Shown piece after piece: positions 1 through 11,181 of a stretch of 64,000 nt of DNA. The stretch spans positions 124,001 through 188,000 of the forward strand of contig JAIWNI010000034.1 of NCBI GenBank assembly GCA_025331435.1, read 5' to 3'. The notes beneath the pieces were generated by a model, which saw only the letters and a list, made by a program, of their open reading frames with translations, searched no databases and was not told the DNA's origin. Both the position numbers and the translations under genes were made by a program. The stretch is from Choanephora cucurbitarum (lineage: Eukaryota; Mucoromycota; Mucoromycetes; Mucorales; Choanephoraceae). Position 1 is the stretch's first letter. The number at the start of each line of letters is the position of its first letter.

Positions 1-1091
1 TCTCTAAACCAGCCTGAGTGGCTAAGGGTTGACTAGAGAACATTTGGCATAAATATGATATGCAAGGGGTGCGCGTATACAACCATCTTATTGTCGTATC
101 GAGTTACTTACGAACTTGAGACAACAGCGTGTGTACCATAAACTGTTGATCGACGAGATATAAAAGGTAAACTGTTTGTTTTCATTCTTTTTTTTTTTCT
201 GCAAAAGACAAAACAAAGAGAAGATACAGTTGCTCCAATTGGTCATTTCTACTTTTTTAAAGAAAAAAAAAAGTCGGATTTTGGAAATAAAGTTAAATCC
301 GTAACTGCGATTGAATTAAACACTCTATACGGATCAAAGCTTATTTGATTAGAATCAACAGGTTAAAGAAAGTCCATTTAATGGCATCAATGAAATAGAT
401 CAACTTGGATTGAACAAAACACTAGCTCTTTGGGTTGCTTATAGGAATGCCGTACTTGAGCTTTTCAGGTGGCAAAGGGCTTGTTCTTGATGGTTATTGT
501 TGAAGATTCAGTGATTGTTTGATGGATGGTGCAGACCTTGGATCTAGAATTGATTAGAGGTATCTAATATGGGTTCATCTTTGGCAATGCAGAACTACTT
601 TAGGTGCGTCATCCTATCTCCAGGCACCCTGTAGCTCGATTACTTGACAGGGTTATATTGCAGAATTTACTGTCATCTTTATCATTATCTTATGATAAGC
701 TTAACTATATCATATAGTACAATAGAAGCTGGTATAGAACAAGGTATTACTATCACTGGTGTAAAAACTAGAAGCGAATTTAAAGATCAGGATACAGAGT
801 AACAGCTTAGAGAGGATCAATGGCAATAGCTTGTATCAAATGAATTATAAGAAATTATAAGGATTTCTTTTTATTTGGACATGAGAAACTAAAAGATACT
901 TTTTAGGTGTATATAAATATATGTAAATGGATGGCATGAGATTAACAGTGGGATAAGAGAAAATGACTTTTTTTGTATATGACAAACTTTTTAGAAGAAA
1001 TGAGGTTTAAGAATTACAAAATGTACAGGAGAGGATGATGATGTAGAGATGAAAAATGTATATATATGTGTGTGTGTGTGGCTTGAGAAAT
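1..1091. other. Gene-free left flank
   Basis: I see no supported gene here. The stretch is AT-rich with many stops in all frames. A short alternating TA/TG run at about 1059-1079 lies just beyond the stop codon of the minus-strand gene and is probably in its 3' region. Weak coding-like traces on the minus strand near 400-560 are too broken to name. Confidence 0.6.
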
Positions 1092-3106
1092 TTAGAACAT
1101 AATGTCAATTTCTTCATCGGTATCTTCGTTTTCATCTTCATCAACAGATGCCATGACAACCACTTCAGATTGACTGGATATCACTGGAACCTGGTGAATA
1201 ATTGTACGGTTATCAACAACACCAAAGTCCATTTTCTCGTCACCAAACACTATTAAAGGGCTATTATCGTCCTCATCTTCATTGTCTTCATTGTCAGAAG
1301 GTGCAAGCATTTCTTCTAATAATCTTCGCTTGTGAACTGCTGCTCTTCTTTTAGGTCTAGATGAAGCAATACTGTCGGGATCCTGGAAAACTGTCACAGA
1401 TGAAGAAACAGTACCATCATCATCTCTACGACGAGGCTTACTCTTCTTGTTATTTAACTTCCTGCTGCGATTGTTGGTAGTGCTATTGCGTGATGGTTTA
1501 GTGGGCGCATTGCCTTTCTTTGAAAGAGAAGCCATGGACATTGGGCCTTCGTAGTGCTTGGATTTGGGCATCATTTCTTCTTCACCTGAAGAGTCGTCGG
1601 ATGATGATGAACCAGCATCGATATCCTCTGTCAGGTCGGCACGCGATCTGGATTTGGGCTTGGCAGGTCGACGTCTTTGTTGTTTGGCAGGACGTCTCTT
1701 CTTGGGTTCAGAAGCCATTCGACCTTCATCCACCAATGCGGGGCGAGTACGAGGTCCCTTTTTCGCAGGCTTCTTTTGGATATAATCCTCTACACGCACA
1801 GCAGGACCACCACGTTGTTCTAAAATACAAGCATCAACATAAGAAAGTACCTGAACTAGTTGTTCACGAGCCAGACAAGACAGATCAATTTCTACTTCAT
1901 CTTCATGTTGGCTGTTGGCCTTTTCAGAAGACAAAATGGGTAAAATGCCAGGTAGTTTTTCGGGATGAAGTTGATTTGTGATTCTATCTAAAAGGGTTTC
2001 TTCAATTTGACGCTTGTGCATGTACATGTAAGAGTTAGGAGCAGGAGACATGGCACGAGAGCGATGACCAGGCATCACTTCAGCATCGGAATCAGAGTCT
2101 GAGGAGGATGAATAGTTCATTCTACCTCGACTGTTCATGTTGGCAACAGTAGTAGGGATTACAGTGGCTTCATCTTCAGACTCAGAATCGGATTCAGAAC
2201 CAGAAGATGAGTCGTCTTCACTAGAGCTTTCAGAGCTTGAAGAATCTCTTCTACGCTTCATTGGACTGGACATTGATACGGGCGCAGGAGTGGGTGTAGG
2301 TGTAGGTGCGATAATAGGTTGCTCATCTACTTGGATATCTTCTTCAATCTCTATGTCATCTTTCTCGTCCAAGTCAAGTTGCTGAACAATAGCATCTTCT
2401 TCTTTTAATTGATTGAGGTGATTGTCAGAAACAGATTGAATGATTGGACTGACTTGAGCAGAACTGTCGGAAGGAGAAGAGGCTGAGGAGGTGGATGCGC
2501 TCAATTGAAGTGAAGCATCATCGGAAGCTTTAAGAAAAATAGATAAATATTGATAAGTCTTTCCCTCCTTCTAGTTGCTTAGTCTTTATGTTTACCAAAA
2601 GCAATCTCATCGTAGAATCCAGATTGTGCAATGCTTTGTGTAAAGTCTAATTGATCTTGACCAAACAAATCTTCGAGTTGAAATGGCTGAGGATACATTT
2701 GAGCATCAAGGCCAGCAAGACAACCAGCATTTTCAGCCATCCAGGGTTGAAGCCAAGAGTTCATGGAGTCTCTGTATGACCGAGAAAAAGAAAGAAGCAA
2801 ACCCGATTAATAACTGAAATGCAGAAAAATTTTTTTGTCTTATTGTCTACTCTGCTGTACCTCATCATCAATTCCTGCACTTCGTTTGTCAAGTCCTCGA
2901 CTGGCATATTGCTAGGCCATTCAGCAGAACCAGCTAACAAGTGATTTAATTGTTCCTCGTCCACAGTTTCTGAGGAAAGTTCAGTTGGGTTGTTGTTTGC
3001 GAGTTGGTGAGCAATAGTAACACTATTGTTTCAATATGGATTAGCTACAGTCACACTAAAGGTGTTCGATTTATCTTTGTCTAAAGAGACCAACTTACCC
3101 AGTCAT
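1092..3106 (-). CDS. Acidic Ser-rich protein with NET-like domain
   Basis: Four exons on the minus strand: 3099-3106, 2861-3022, 2596-2771, 1092-2527, giving 593 aa. The first coding exon is only 8 nt (ATGACTGG) and is followed by a GTAAGT donor. The large last exon starts with long Ser/Asp/Glu-rich low-complexity stretches. A compact segment at about residues 290-360 (LPGILPIL, then EVEIDLSCL and a helix) resembles the NET (extra-terminal) fold of BET proteins and of FAM199X-like proteins. After it come basic Lys/Arg-rich tracts (KKRRPAKQQRRR and others) that look like nuclear localisation signals, and an acidic C terminus. No bromodomain is present. A nuclear chromatin or transcription role is inferred; the exact family is not established. 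Confidence 0.75.
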
Positions 3107-4261
3107 TGTCTAAGAGAGTATATATATGTGTATGTATAAAGAAAGGTGGGGTAAAAAAGAAAAGAGAAAGAATTCTCGAAAAAGAAAGGGTAATGTTTTA
3201 ATGAAGTATGTTTCAAGCAGCACTAATGCAGAGTGGTATTTCTTTTTGTTTTACGGCTTCAAAATTCGTTTATATACAAAGTACACACAAAGCGGCTGGT
3301 TGATCTCCCTATCAAGGTGAGAAAATAAAGTAAAAAATACAGTGAAAAACTTTTTTTTCATCTCTTGTCAAAAATATTTAAACTAAGGCAAGAAAAAAAT
3401 TTGTTCAAGCCCAGACAAAAAGCAACGTTTGCAGTCACGAAAGCAGTACAGAAAAAAAACTTTTTTTTGTATCTCACTTTTGGCATGTTTTTGGAGTAGC
3501 AAAGTTCATGTCGTACACAATTACATGTAGTTAAATAGATGGCATCTCAAAAGCAAGCAAGATCGAAACAAAAGGGATATAAAAAGAGTATCTTTCATGA
3601 CATAAGAGGACCAATAAATGTATAGATTTTTCTTTCCTGTTTTAGATAACAAACTAATTGTATACCTGTTTGTCGCATTTTGAAATAACCATTTGTCGCA
3701 TTTTAGAAAATCATTTGTCGCGTTCTGAAAATCAGCAAGTCTATTTCATGGCAGATTTGTGACTCACTTTTGAATTTTTTTCTATGAAAGGCACTTAAAA
3801 AAATTAAAAAATCTTAATTGGTAATTTAGAGCAAAGTGGAATAGGATTCTTTCTTTCTTCGACTATTGCCTGTGTCGCCTAGCGTATTGCAAAAAGGCAT
3901 AGTCGTAAGAGAAATAGTTTTTTCTTTATGGGGTTATGAATAGCATTTGGTTTTGACAAAAAGCACCCCTTTCGGGAGTTGAAAGTTGAAATCTACTGTA
4001 AATCAAAATCTACGCGTAGAGTGTTGATGGAAAAATTCGCGATTTTGCAACCCCGTAAGCTTATTGTTGTTCATCATAAAATTCTTGAATGAATGCACCT
4101 TCTACTACTCCTATTATCAAAGGACTCAATAAGCAACGTTTTGAGTACGGCTAAGATAGATTGACAGGTTATTTTCGCCGGGAAAACATGGTCTAGATCG
4201 CAAGAGCTTTCAATTTATTTGAAACAGTCGTAAAACAGCATGCCAAAGACTACATAAAACC
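3107..4261. other. Intergenic, repeat-derived
   Basis: No gene is supported. The stretch holds a short tandem repeat (3668-3735) and AT-rich DNA. The part next to repeat copy A (about 3960-4261, minus strand) has broken coding-like fragments that may be a continuation of that repeat not present in copy B. Confidence 0.5.
3668..3735. repeat. Three tandem 22-23 bp units
   Basis: The core TTTGTCGC occurs at 3669, 3692 and 3714, each followed by ATTTT or GTTCT and then GAAAAT-like sequence. Period is 22-23 bp and the copies are imperfect. Confidence 0.75.
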
Positions 4262-4400
4262 GAAGTTATTCTATATAAGCATCCTACCGAAAAGAAGACG
4301 ATTCTGTTTATGCATGATTTGAACCTTACAAGTCAAAGTTTTCGCTGAGTCAATTGGTGCTTAACATTGCCACTTTTTGAATCCAATATAGATTTATGTA

Positions 4401-4441
4401 CAGTGGGGTTGCAAAAAATAAGATAAAAATTTAAATTTCCG
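4401..4441 (+). repeat. Left TIR of Tc1 element
   Basis: The 41 bp are the exact reverse complement of 5689-5729. Confidence 0.97.
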
Positions 4442-4601
4442 CAAAATTCATATTATTATCATCATTGATCTTGACCTACTAAACACCATTAAACTATTAC
4501 TAAATGTCCTAAAATGCTCGAAAAGTCATTAGAAATTGTCTGGACTTGTTTTAAACTTTTTATTGCTTTGAAATAATACAAATAGGTGAGCTAGTAGCCA
4601 G

Positions 4602-5627
4602 CTAATATCTTGTTGCCCCACCTCTGTGGGCAAGGACATATCTCAGTCTTTTGGGCATGCTTGCAATGAGATTACTCCAATCTTTTGGCCTGAAACTGTC
4701 CCATACTTCTTGCAAGCATGCCCGGTGAGCTTCTGCGTTGGGGAAGCGCCCGTGTCTGCTTCGGTAGGCCTGCACTCGTCGCTTCATGATCATCCAAAGA
4801 TTTTCGATCGGGTTTAAATCTGGCGACTGTGCAGGCCAGTCTAGCACCTTCAATCCCTTCTCCAACTTCCAATCTTTTGCAGATCTGCATCTATGAACAG
4901 GAGCCCCATCTTCCATTAGTATCAGATTTCGCTCCCGTCCATAGAATTCAAGGAGAGGGCCATTGTATATAGACGATACAAAGCCTTCTCCTTTGCGTTC
5001 AATATCGCTGCAGAAGTGGAGTCGGGATTTACGACCATACCTGATGGCACCCCAAACCATCAAGCTGGTCCTACCACTCTTGAAACTAGGTGCTAGACAT
5101 TCTTCGAAGTACTTTTCAAACGGTAGGCGCCAAACCATCACCTTCGCAGAATTTTTGCCGTTTTCGAACGAACTTTCATCCGTCCAAATCACCTTCTTCC
5201 AGTCTTCCACTGTCCAGTGCTTGTATTTTTTTGCAAAGTCGAGTCTTCTTCTTCGGTGGAAGGCATTTAGGAATGGCTTCTTCTGTGCTACTCGGCTTCT
5301 ATAACACATTCTGCGCAATGCACGACGAACGGTGTCCCTGTGAACCTTGACAGGCAAAGAGGACGTCAATTCGGCCAAAGTTGCTCTCCTGTTGAGCACA
5401 ATGACCCGCTTAAGAATTCTTAAAACTCTGGGAGTGAGTTTTCTAGGTCTTCCAGATCCTTTAGCACGATCTGTTGTACCTTGCAATTTTTGCCTTCTCA
5501 AGAGTGTGTATACGCTGGCCAATTTTACACCTGCAGCTGTTGAAATTTGCTTAGCTTTCATACCATTTTGGCTTAGTTTGACAATAAGACGTTTTTCTGC
5601 ATCAGTTAAGTGGGTTCTTTGAGCCAT
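4602..5627 (-). CDS. Tc1-type DD34E transposase
   Basis: Intronless 341 aa, the usual length for Tc1 transposases. It has a bipartite N-terminal helix-turn-helix (about residues 5-110) with a GRPRKL hook-like linker near 59, then a DDE core: D150 in WTDESSF, D240 in MEDGAPVH and E275 in DLNPIENLW. There are 34 residues between the second Asp and the Glu, the DD34E signature of the Tc1 family. It acts by cut-and-paste transposition at TA sites. No stop or frameshift interrupts it and all three catalytic residues are present, so it may be active. Confidence 0.97.
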   Translation of the reverse strand: MAQRTHLTDAEKRLIVKLSQNGMKAKQISTAAGVKLASVYTLLRRQKLQGTTDRAKGSGRPRKLTPRVLRILKRVIVLNRRATLAELTSSLPVKVHRDTVRRALRRMCYRSRVAQKKPFLNAFHRRRRLDFAKKYKHWTVEDWKKVIWTDESSFENGKNSAKVMVWRLPFEKYFEECLAPSFKSGRTSLMVWGAIRYGRKSRLHFCSDIERKGEGFVSSIYNGPLLEFYGRERNLILMEDGAPVHRCRSAKDWKLEKGLKVLDWPAQSPDLNPIENLWMIMKRRVQAYRSRHGRFPNAEAHRACLQEVWDSFRPKDWSNLIASMPKRLRYVLAHRGGATRY

Positions 5628-5688
5628 TTTGATATAAAAAAGAGATAAAGGGGATCAATCATTCCATGCATTGCCAACATATTTGAGA

Positions 5689-5729
5689 CGGAAATTTAAA
5701 TTTTTATCTTATTTTTTGCAACCCCACTG
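5689..5729 (-). repeat. Right TIR of Tc1 element
   Basis: The 41 bp are the exact reverse complement of 4401-4441; the adjoining TA at 5730-5731 completes the target duplication. Confidence 0.97.
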
Positions 5730-6320
5730 TACATCCTTCTCTCATACCTTTCTGCTCCAGTCCAAGCTAGACGTGCTGATTTCTGCTTACACTTTTTAGA
5801 GTTGGTTTCTTTGTTATAACACATGATTTGAGATCCTTTGTCTAAAACACTTTTCAGAATCTGTTCACAGAAACTTTCTTGCCACATCCCTACAAAAGTG
5901 CGGGGATTGCTTCCATGCAAATGGTGCTGGGTCTTTAGTGATAAACCATGGATCAATTGATCACAAACTCCATGTTCAAAGTCAAAATGAGAAGACTGCC
6001 AGATAGTATGTCTTATAGCGAGTCTAGCTAGCTTGGCCTTTGATGGATAAATAAGAGCGCTCGTAGAATCAATGCTGCTTTCCAACACTGATGATATAGC
6101 TTGGGCAACTTCCTGAGGGATTTGAAGCCGGTTTGGTTGATCGTATTTGGTCTCTCTTTGGCACTTTGTTTGGAAAATACAGCTGTCCTTGTAACATCGT
6201 ACAGGCCAGAAAGATCCTCTGTTGCATGTGAAAGCATCACAAACAATCATGCTGTTTCTAGCAAGACAGGATCAAGGAAGTATGTCTGCCCATTCTCAGA
6301 CCTCATAGTCTCAAAATAAT

Positions 6321-7858
6321 GGGGACGAGTGTAGTTTTGCCGAATGTGACAAAAAAAAGCATACACAACCTAAAGCAATAGAAACAATGTGAATAAACAT
6401 ACCCTATTTTTCTCAAGTATATTAGCATAAGATGAAGAAGCCTTCGTTATATGCTTTGCATAAAAAGAGGGATGTTTACGATTCAGTTTCAATAGAACAA
6501 GAATGAAAAGTCTCTACGCCATCATTTCAACGAAAATATGTTTGTAATTCTCTATTTTTTATTATTGCCTCTAATGCAATCTTCTTTCTTGTAATGCTCT
6601 TGGGCCCTCTCTTGCTATATATTTGATTTTTTGCTGAGGTTTGAAATTCCCATTTAATGCAAGAAAAAAATCGACCAACCTCCTTTGTATAGGCCTAGGG
6701 CTGTTCCTAAAGCAAAAGGAGGGAGAGGGAGTGAGCTCAGCCTGAATAGTCCAAACTGTTGCATTAAATATCAAATCAAAAGAAATTGTTGCCACAAAAA
6801 AAAGGGGTTCTGAAGCATTTGAAAGTTAAAGTCAAGTCAGCCTTTCTTTTCATAAAAAATGGATAGACAACAAAAAGAAAACCAGACAAAGGAAATTAAG
6901 TATTTTCTGAAAAATAAGCATAGTAGCAGTGCGTGAGTTTAAGACTGATCGCATTGTTTGGCTTCTTTTTTTTAACTTGCAACATATATATATCTGCAAA
7001 TTTGCTTGAATATCAATGAGTACGAGGCCAATCACGTACTCGCATCAAACGCGCCTATCATTTACTTTCTGATGCAGAGCTGTTCTAAATTTCAATGATA
7101 CAACCGTTTGCTTTGCTTGCTATGAATTCTTTAGCTCAGTCTTTACTGTGCTACAAGACAAGAAAAAAAAATCAACGAGCAGGCTTCATATCTGTACCTA
7201 TGTATTGAATTGGTATATGATACCCTTTAAATAAGAAGAACTCGTATATAGATGGGAATTAACTAAATTACTCTTTTCAAAACAAAGCCGAATTGGCTAT
7301 TGAGTAGTTTGAAATCCAGTGGTTGGTTTAGTAGAGCCAATGAAAGATAACAGAACAAGTATCCTATTAAAGGTTAACAAACAGGACTCAATATATACCC
7401 GCCATAAGTTGCTTTAATGCAATTGGTAGTACAAAGAGTATATTCCACATAGGGATCTTCATTTCTTGGTTATTATGAGACATGTTAAATAATTGAATAT
7501 CAGCTTGTCAAGCAGCAGATTTACTCTACTGCTACGCAAAAGCAGAACGCATTAACCCTGTCTACATATATGTAGCGTCGCTGGTTTTATTAGAGTTGTT
7601 TGGCCGCGTTTAAATGTTCCCATAAGTCAAGATAAAAAAAAAGCCTAACACATCATTTATTTTCAAATTGCTGGTTGTAATTTTAAGTTTATTGTTTTGA
7701 ATAATATCGATGTCATTGCCACCCTTCCCACGCTACGCATAAATCTACGATTGAAACAGATAGTCCATGCATAAACAGTTTATAAACCCGGGTTTGCTTC
7801 GTCTCTTTTTCATTTAACTTTCTTTTTTCTTATCTTTTACTTGCATTAATAATACAAA
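6321..7858. other. Gene-free interval
   Basis: About 1.5 kb without a supported gene. Open frames of 60-75 codons on the minus strand have no recognisable features. The part just before 7859, with a pyrimidine-rich stretch, is presumably the promoter of the small gene that follows. Confidence 0.55.
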
Positions 7859-8113
7859 ATGAACTCTCAAGGCGCTAAACTCGAAGAATTAGTTGAAAAG
7901 ACACATCAGGCAAGTACTGAAGACATACTTTTGAAAGCATGGGTTTCTTACCATTGTGCTTTTTAGGTCTCTTCTGATGCTGAGCGCAAGAAGGTTGCTG
8001 AACAAGCTAATCACATCCATGAAGAAGCAACAGGACATTCTATGAAGATCGATGAACATGGAAACATTGACACTGCCTGCAAGGAAGCTAAGCAATGCCC
8101 TAAGCTTCAATAA
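7859..8113 (+). CDS. Small unknown 65-aa protein
   Basis: Two exons, 7859-7909 and 7967-8113, join in frame to a 65-aa hydrophilic, probably helical protein starting MNSQGAKLEELVEKTHQ and ending CKEAKQCPKLQ. The 57-nt intron begins GCAAGT after CATCAG and ends TTTTTAG, so it appears to be a GC-AG intron with an otherwise perfect donor. The ATG follows an AT-rich leader and a normal context. No signal peptide or membrane segment is seen and I do not recognise the family. It is convergent with the RNR-like gene, with 127 nt between stop codons. The model rests on frame continuity and the good splice consensus. Confidence 0.7.
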
Positions 8114-8240
8114 ATAAGTTTACTTTTTCGAATCGACAACATTCTTGTTTTGTTAAATAATAAAGAAAACGCGACTTTATTTTTGTAAATATACAAAAAA
8201 AAAAAGACTTGCTATAAAAAATAACACGCTTTTAAGCATA

Positions 8241-10724
8241 TTAACCGCTACAGCTGACACAAGCATCTGGATTGTCCAATGAGCAGGCAATAGCAGCCAT
8301 ACCATCTGTTATGTTCTCAACTTCTTCAGTCTTCTCTACAGACTCCTGAGAGACAACCAAACGTGTAGCGCTTTGGGGATCTGATCTCAAATACTGCATG
8401 CCAGTCTTTAAGCCTTTCTTCCAAGAGTAAAAGTGCATGGAAGACATACGACTATAATTTGGCTCGCTAGTGAAAAGATTAAGAGCTTGAGATTGATCAA
8501 TGAAAGCAGCACGATCTACAGCCATGTCAATAATCACACGCTGAGAAATTTCCCATACTGTCTTGTAGAGTGCCTTGATATCATCAGGAATAGCTGCTAT
8601 CTTTTGAATTGAGCCATTATCAGCTTGGATTAATAAGTTTCTCATTTCTGGTTTCCATAGGCCACGCTCAGCTAAGCTCATAATCAGATGAGGATTGATT
8701 GAGTGGATATCACCAGTAGCTCCACGGTGAACAAGCATCATGCTTTGGTAAGGTTCAATGCTGTCATTGTTGCCAAGGATCTGACTTGTGGTAGGGGTAG
8801 GCATCAAGGCAAGTAAGACAGAATTACGAATGCCATGAGTTTTAATTTTAGAGCGCAAAGTAGTCCAATCAAGACGATCAGAACCATCCACCGACCACAT
8901 GTCATGTTGAAATATACCTCGACTTACAGGAGATGCCTCATAAGTAGAATAAGATCCGAACTTCTGTGCAAGCTCATTAGAAGCCTCGAGAGCAGCAAAA
9001 TACATAGATTCAAAGATAGACTTATTTAACTGACGTGCTTCAACAGAGTCAAAAGGATAGGCCATTTTCAAGAAAACATCGGCTAACCCTTGAACACCCA
9101 AGGCGACTCCGCGATGCTTAAGTGCAGCTTCTCTAGCTTCTTCTAATGGATAAGCATTGATATCGATCATTTTGTCCAGGTTCTTGACAGCCACCTTGAC
9201 GACGTCATGTAACTTGACGAAATCAAATGTACCATCTTCATTCACACATTTTGTGAGAGACACAGAGGCAGCATTGGCGGAACCAATCTCTTCGTCATCA
9301 GCATACTGCATATTAGCAGGAGAAAGACTTGATCCAGTGATAATACCCAAGTTTTTCTGGTTGCTCTTCTCATTGATAGCATCTTTATAGCACATAAAAG
9401 GCATACCACTTTCCATTTGAGCATCCAAGATCGAAAACCAAAGCTTCTGAGCCGATACAGTTTTTCTAGCTTTACCAGCTTTTTCATAAGATAAATAAAG
9501 GTCTTCAAATGCTTGACCAAACGAACTGTCAAGACCAGGACATTCATTAGGACACATCAAAGACCATTCCCCATTTTCCTCTACACGCTTCATAAATAAA
9601 TTGGGAATCCAAAGGCCGAGGAGCAAGTGACGAGCACGTAAGTTTTCTTCACCGTTGTGTTTTGAGAGATCAATATATTCAAATATATCTGGGTGCCAAG
9701 GCTCAAGATAGATTGAGTAGGTACCTTTGACCTTTCTAGCGCCAGGTGTAATGAAACGGGCTGCGTCATTGAATACACGCAACATAGGAATGATACCATT
9801 AGACGTTCCGTTGGTTCCAGCAATGTAAGATCCTGAAGCACGAATCTTTTGACAGCTCATGCCAACAGAACCAGCTCCTTTGGCTACACGAGCACATGTG
9901 GCTACTGTATCATAAATACCCTCAATACTGTCATCCTTCATCTGTATCTCATAGGCACTGGCTAGCTGACCACTATTCGTACCTGCGTTCAGCAAAGTTG
10001 TAGGCTCAAAGCTAAACAAGAGGCGAGATGTGTAATCGTATGTAGAGAAAGCGGCTTCCAAATCTTCTCCATGGATAGCTAAAGCAACACGCATAAATAA
10101 ATGTTGTGGTCGCTCTACAATCTTCTCATCCAACTTCAACAAGTAGTTTTGTTCCAATGTCTTAAATCCAAAATAAGTCAGATAGAAATCGCGCTGGTAA
10201 TCGATGGCGGCATCAATCTTATCAGCATGCTTCAATACGAGGTCAAGAAAAGGCTTAGCAATGACAGGATTAGGACCTCCTGATTTGGGATGCTTATGGT
10301 TATAGAGATCTTGCATGACTTGAGAGAACTTATCATGGGTCTCCTTTTGAAGGTTTGAGATTGAAATTCTAGCTGAGAGAATAGCATAGTCTGGGTGAAT
10401 GCCAATCATGTTAGCAGCTATTTCAGCAGCTAAGTTATCGAGTTGAACAGTGGTGATACCAGGATACATAGCAGAAACAACCTATCAAATAGTGTCCGAA
10501 TGACTTGAGAGGTCATGTAATACTATAGTTCATTATATGTACCTTTTGAGCAATCATAGGAGGGTCGACTTTGCTTTCGTCAAGACCTTTGCAGAGAATG
10601 CTGATGCGGGAACTGATCTTGTCGAAAAAGACTTTCTCTTGGGTACCATCTAACAGGCCATCAGTCGCTCATTCTTATGTGGCTTGACGAACTTTGCAAA
10701 ATTACCTCTCTTGATAACATACAT
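8241..10724 (-). CDS. RNR1-like: Ribonucleotide reductase large-subunit homologue, catalytic residues lost
   Basis: Three exons (10706-10724, 10543-10649, 8241-10481) give 788 aa. The whole class I RNR alpha architecture is there: N-terminal ATP cone (MYVIKRDGTQEKVFF), the specificity-loop region (KDDSIEGIYDT; GSYIAGTNGTSNG), the barrel (LEPWHPDIFEYID; NQKNLG; HGIRNSVLLALMPT) and a C-terminal CVSCSG tail. The catalytic positions are changed. Where active enzymes have SNLCTE this protein has SSLSPA (about residues 426-431), removing Asn, the thiyl-radical Cys and Glu. The two redox Cys are Ala (near 218 in QLASAYE and 444 in GSANAAS). The Tyr pair of the radical path (YYLR) is QYLR. It therefore should not reduce ribonucleotides. 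It could regulate or scaffold an active paralogue. The frame is intact and the promoter has ACGCGT. Confidence 0.93.
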
Positions 10725-10807
10725 AATGCCTCTCCTTAAAAAAGTATGTGGTTGCTGAAATATTATATATTTAGACAAAAAAGGGGGGAGCTACCTCGAA
10801 GCGCAAG

Positions 10808-10824
10808 ACGCGTATGTTGACGCG
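10808..10824. promoter_or_regulatory. MCB-like (ACGCGT) sites upstream of RNR-like gene
   Basis: ACGCGT lies at 10808-10813 and ACGCG at 10820-10824, 84-100 nt upstream of the RNR-like ATG at 10724. ACGCGT is the MluI cell-cycle box bound by MBF in yeasts and is typical of DNA-synthesis genes, including RNR genes. G1/S control here is inferred from the motif alone. Confidence 0.55.
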
Positions 10825-11181
10825 ACTTGGCACTCCGTTCAATCGGAGAATAAACTCACGTGTATGCATATCGGTTGTAAGATTCCAGTTTACTGTATCC
10901 AGAGTACAAGGGCAGCAATAGATCAATTAAAACTAAACCGTATAGTATGTATCATATCAGCTTTTGACATTGGTAGACTTGCACTATTATGGTTTTAATG
11001 TTTGACGCTCTCTCTATCCATCAAGAAATATTGTGTTTTGCAAGAGAGTAAAAATTCTAATTTGGAAAGAATTTTGTATTCCAACAGCATTTTAAACTAT
11101 GAAAAGGAATGCACTGGATAGCAAAACGCCTAGAATATACTTTCATAAGTCTCTTCTTTTTTCTTGTTGGATTAAGATCAA

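Larger units (their letters stand above)
4401..5729 (-). mobile_element. Intact Tc1-family transposon (1329 bp)
   Basis: Perfect 41-bp terminal inver­ted repeats (beginning CAGTGGGGTTGCAAAAAATA) lie at 4401-4441 and 5689-5729. The element is flanked by TA on both sides (4399-4400 and 5730-5731), the expected Tc1/mariner target duplication. It encloses one uninterrupted 341-aa transposase frame. Perfect ends plus an intact frame imply a recent insertion and possible autonomy. The empty target site is preserved in repeat copy B at TA 28039-28040. Confidence 0.97.
4262..6320 (-). mobile_element. Dispersed repeat copy A, split by Tc1 insertion
   Basis: Sequence 4262-4400 plus 5732-6320, read on the minus strand, matches 27451-28177 on the plus strand almost base for base. 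A 1.3-kb Tc1-like element interrupts it at a TA. The repeat carries an open frame (minus, from about 6250) that starts MIVCDAFTCNRG; its copy B counterpart differs at only a few residues. The product is not recognised; Cys spacing near the start (C-N-R-G, C-Y, C-I, C-Q) could bind a metal. The near identity indicates recent duplication. Homology stops abruptly at both ends, and I see no terminal inverted repeats or target duplication, so the class is unknown. Confidence 0.85.

Noticed and set aside
5696..6319. Three overlapping open frames in repeat copy A as separate genes
   Set aside because: They overlap one another within a transposable repeat, and one runs into the Tc1 terminal sequence; listed as part of the repeat instead.
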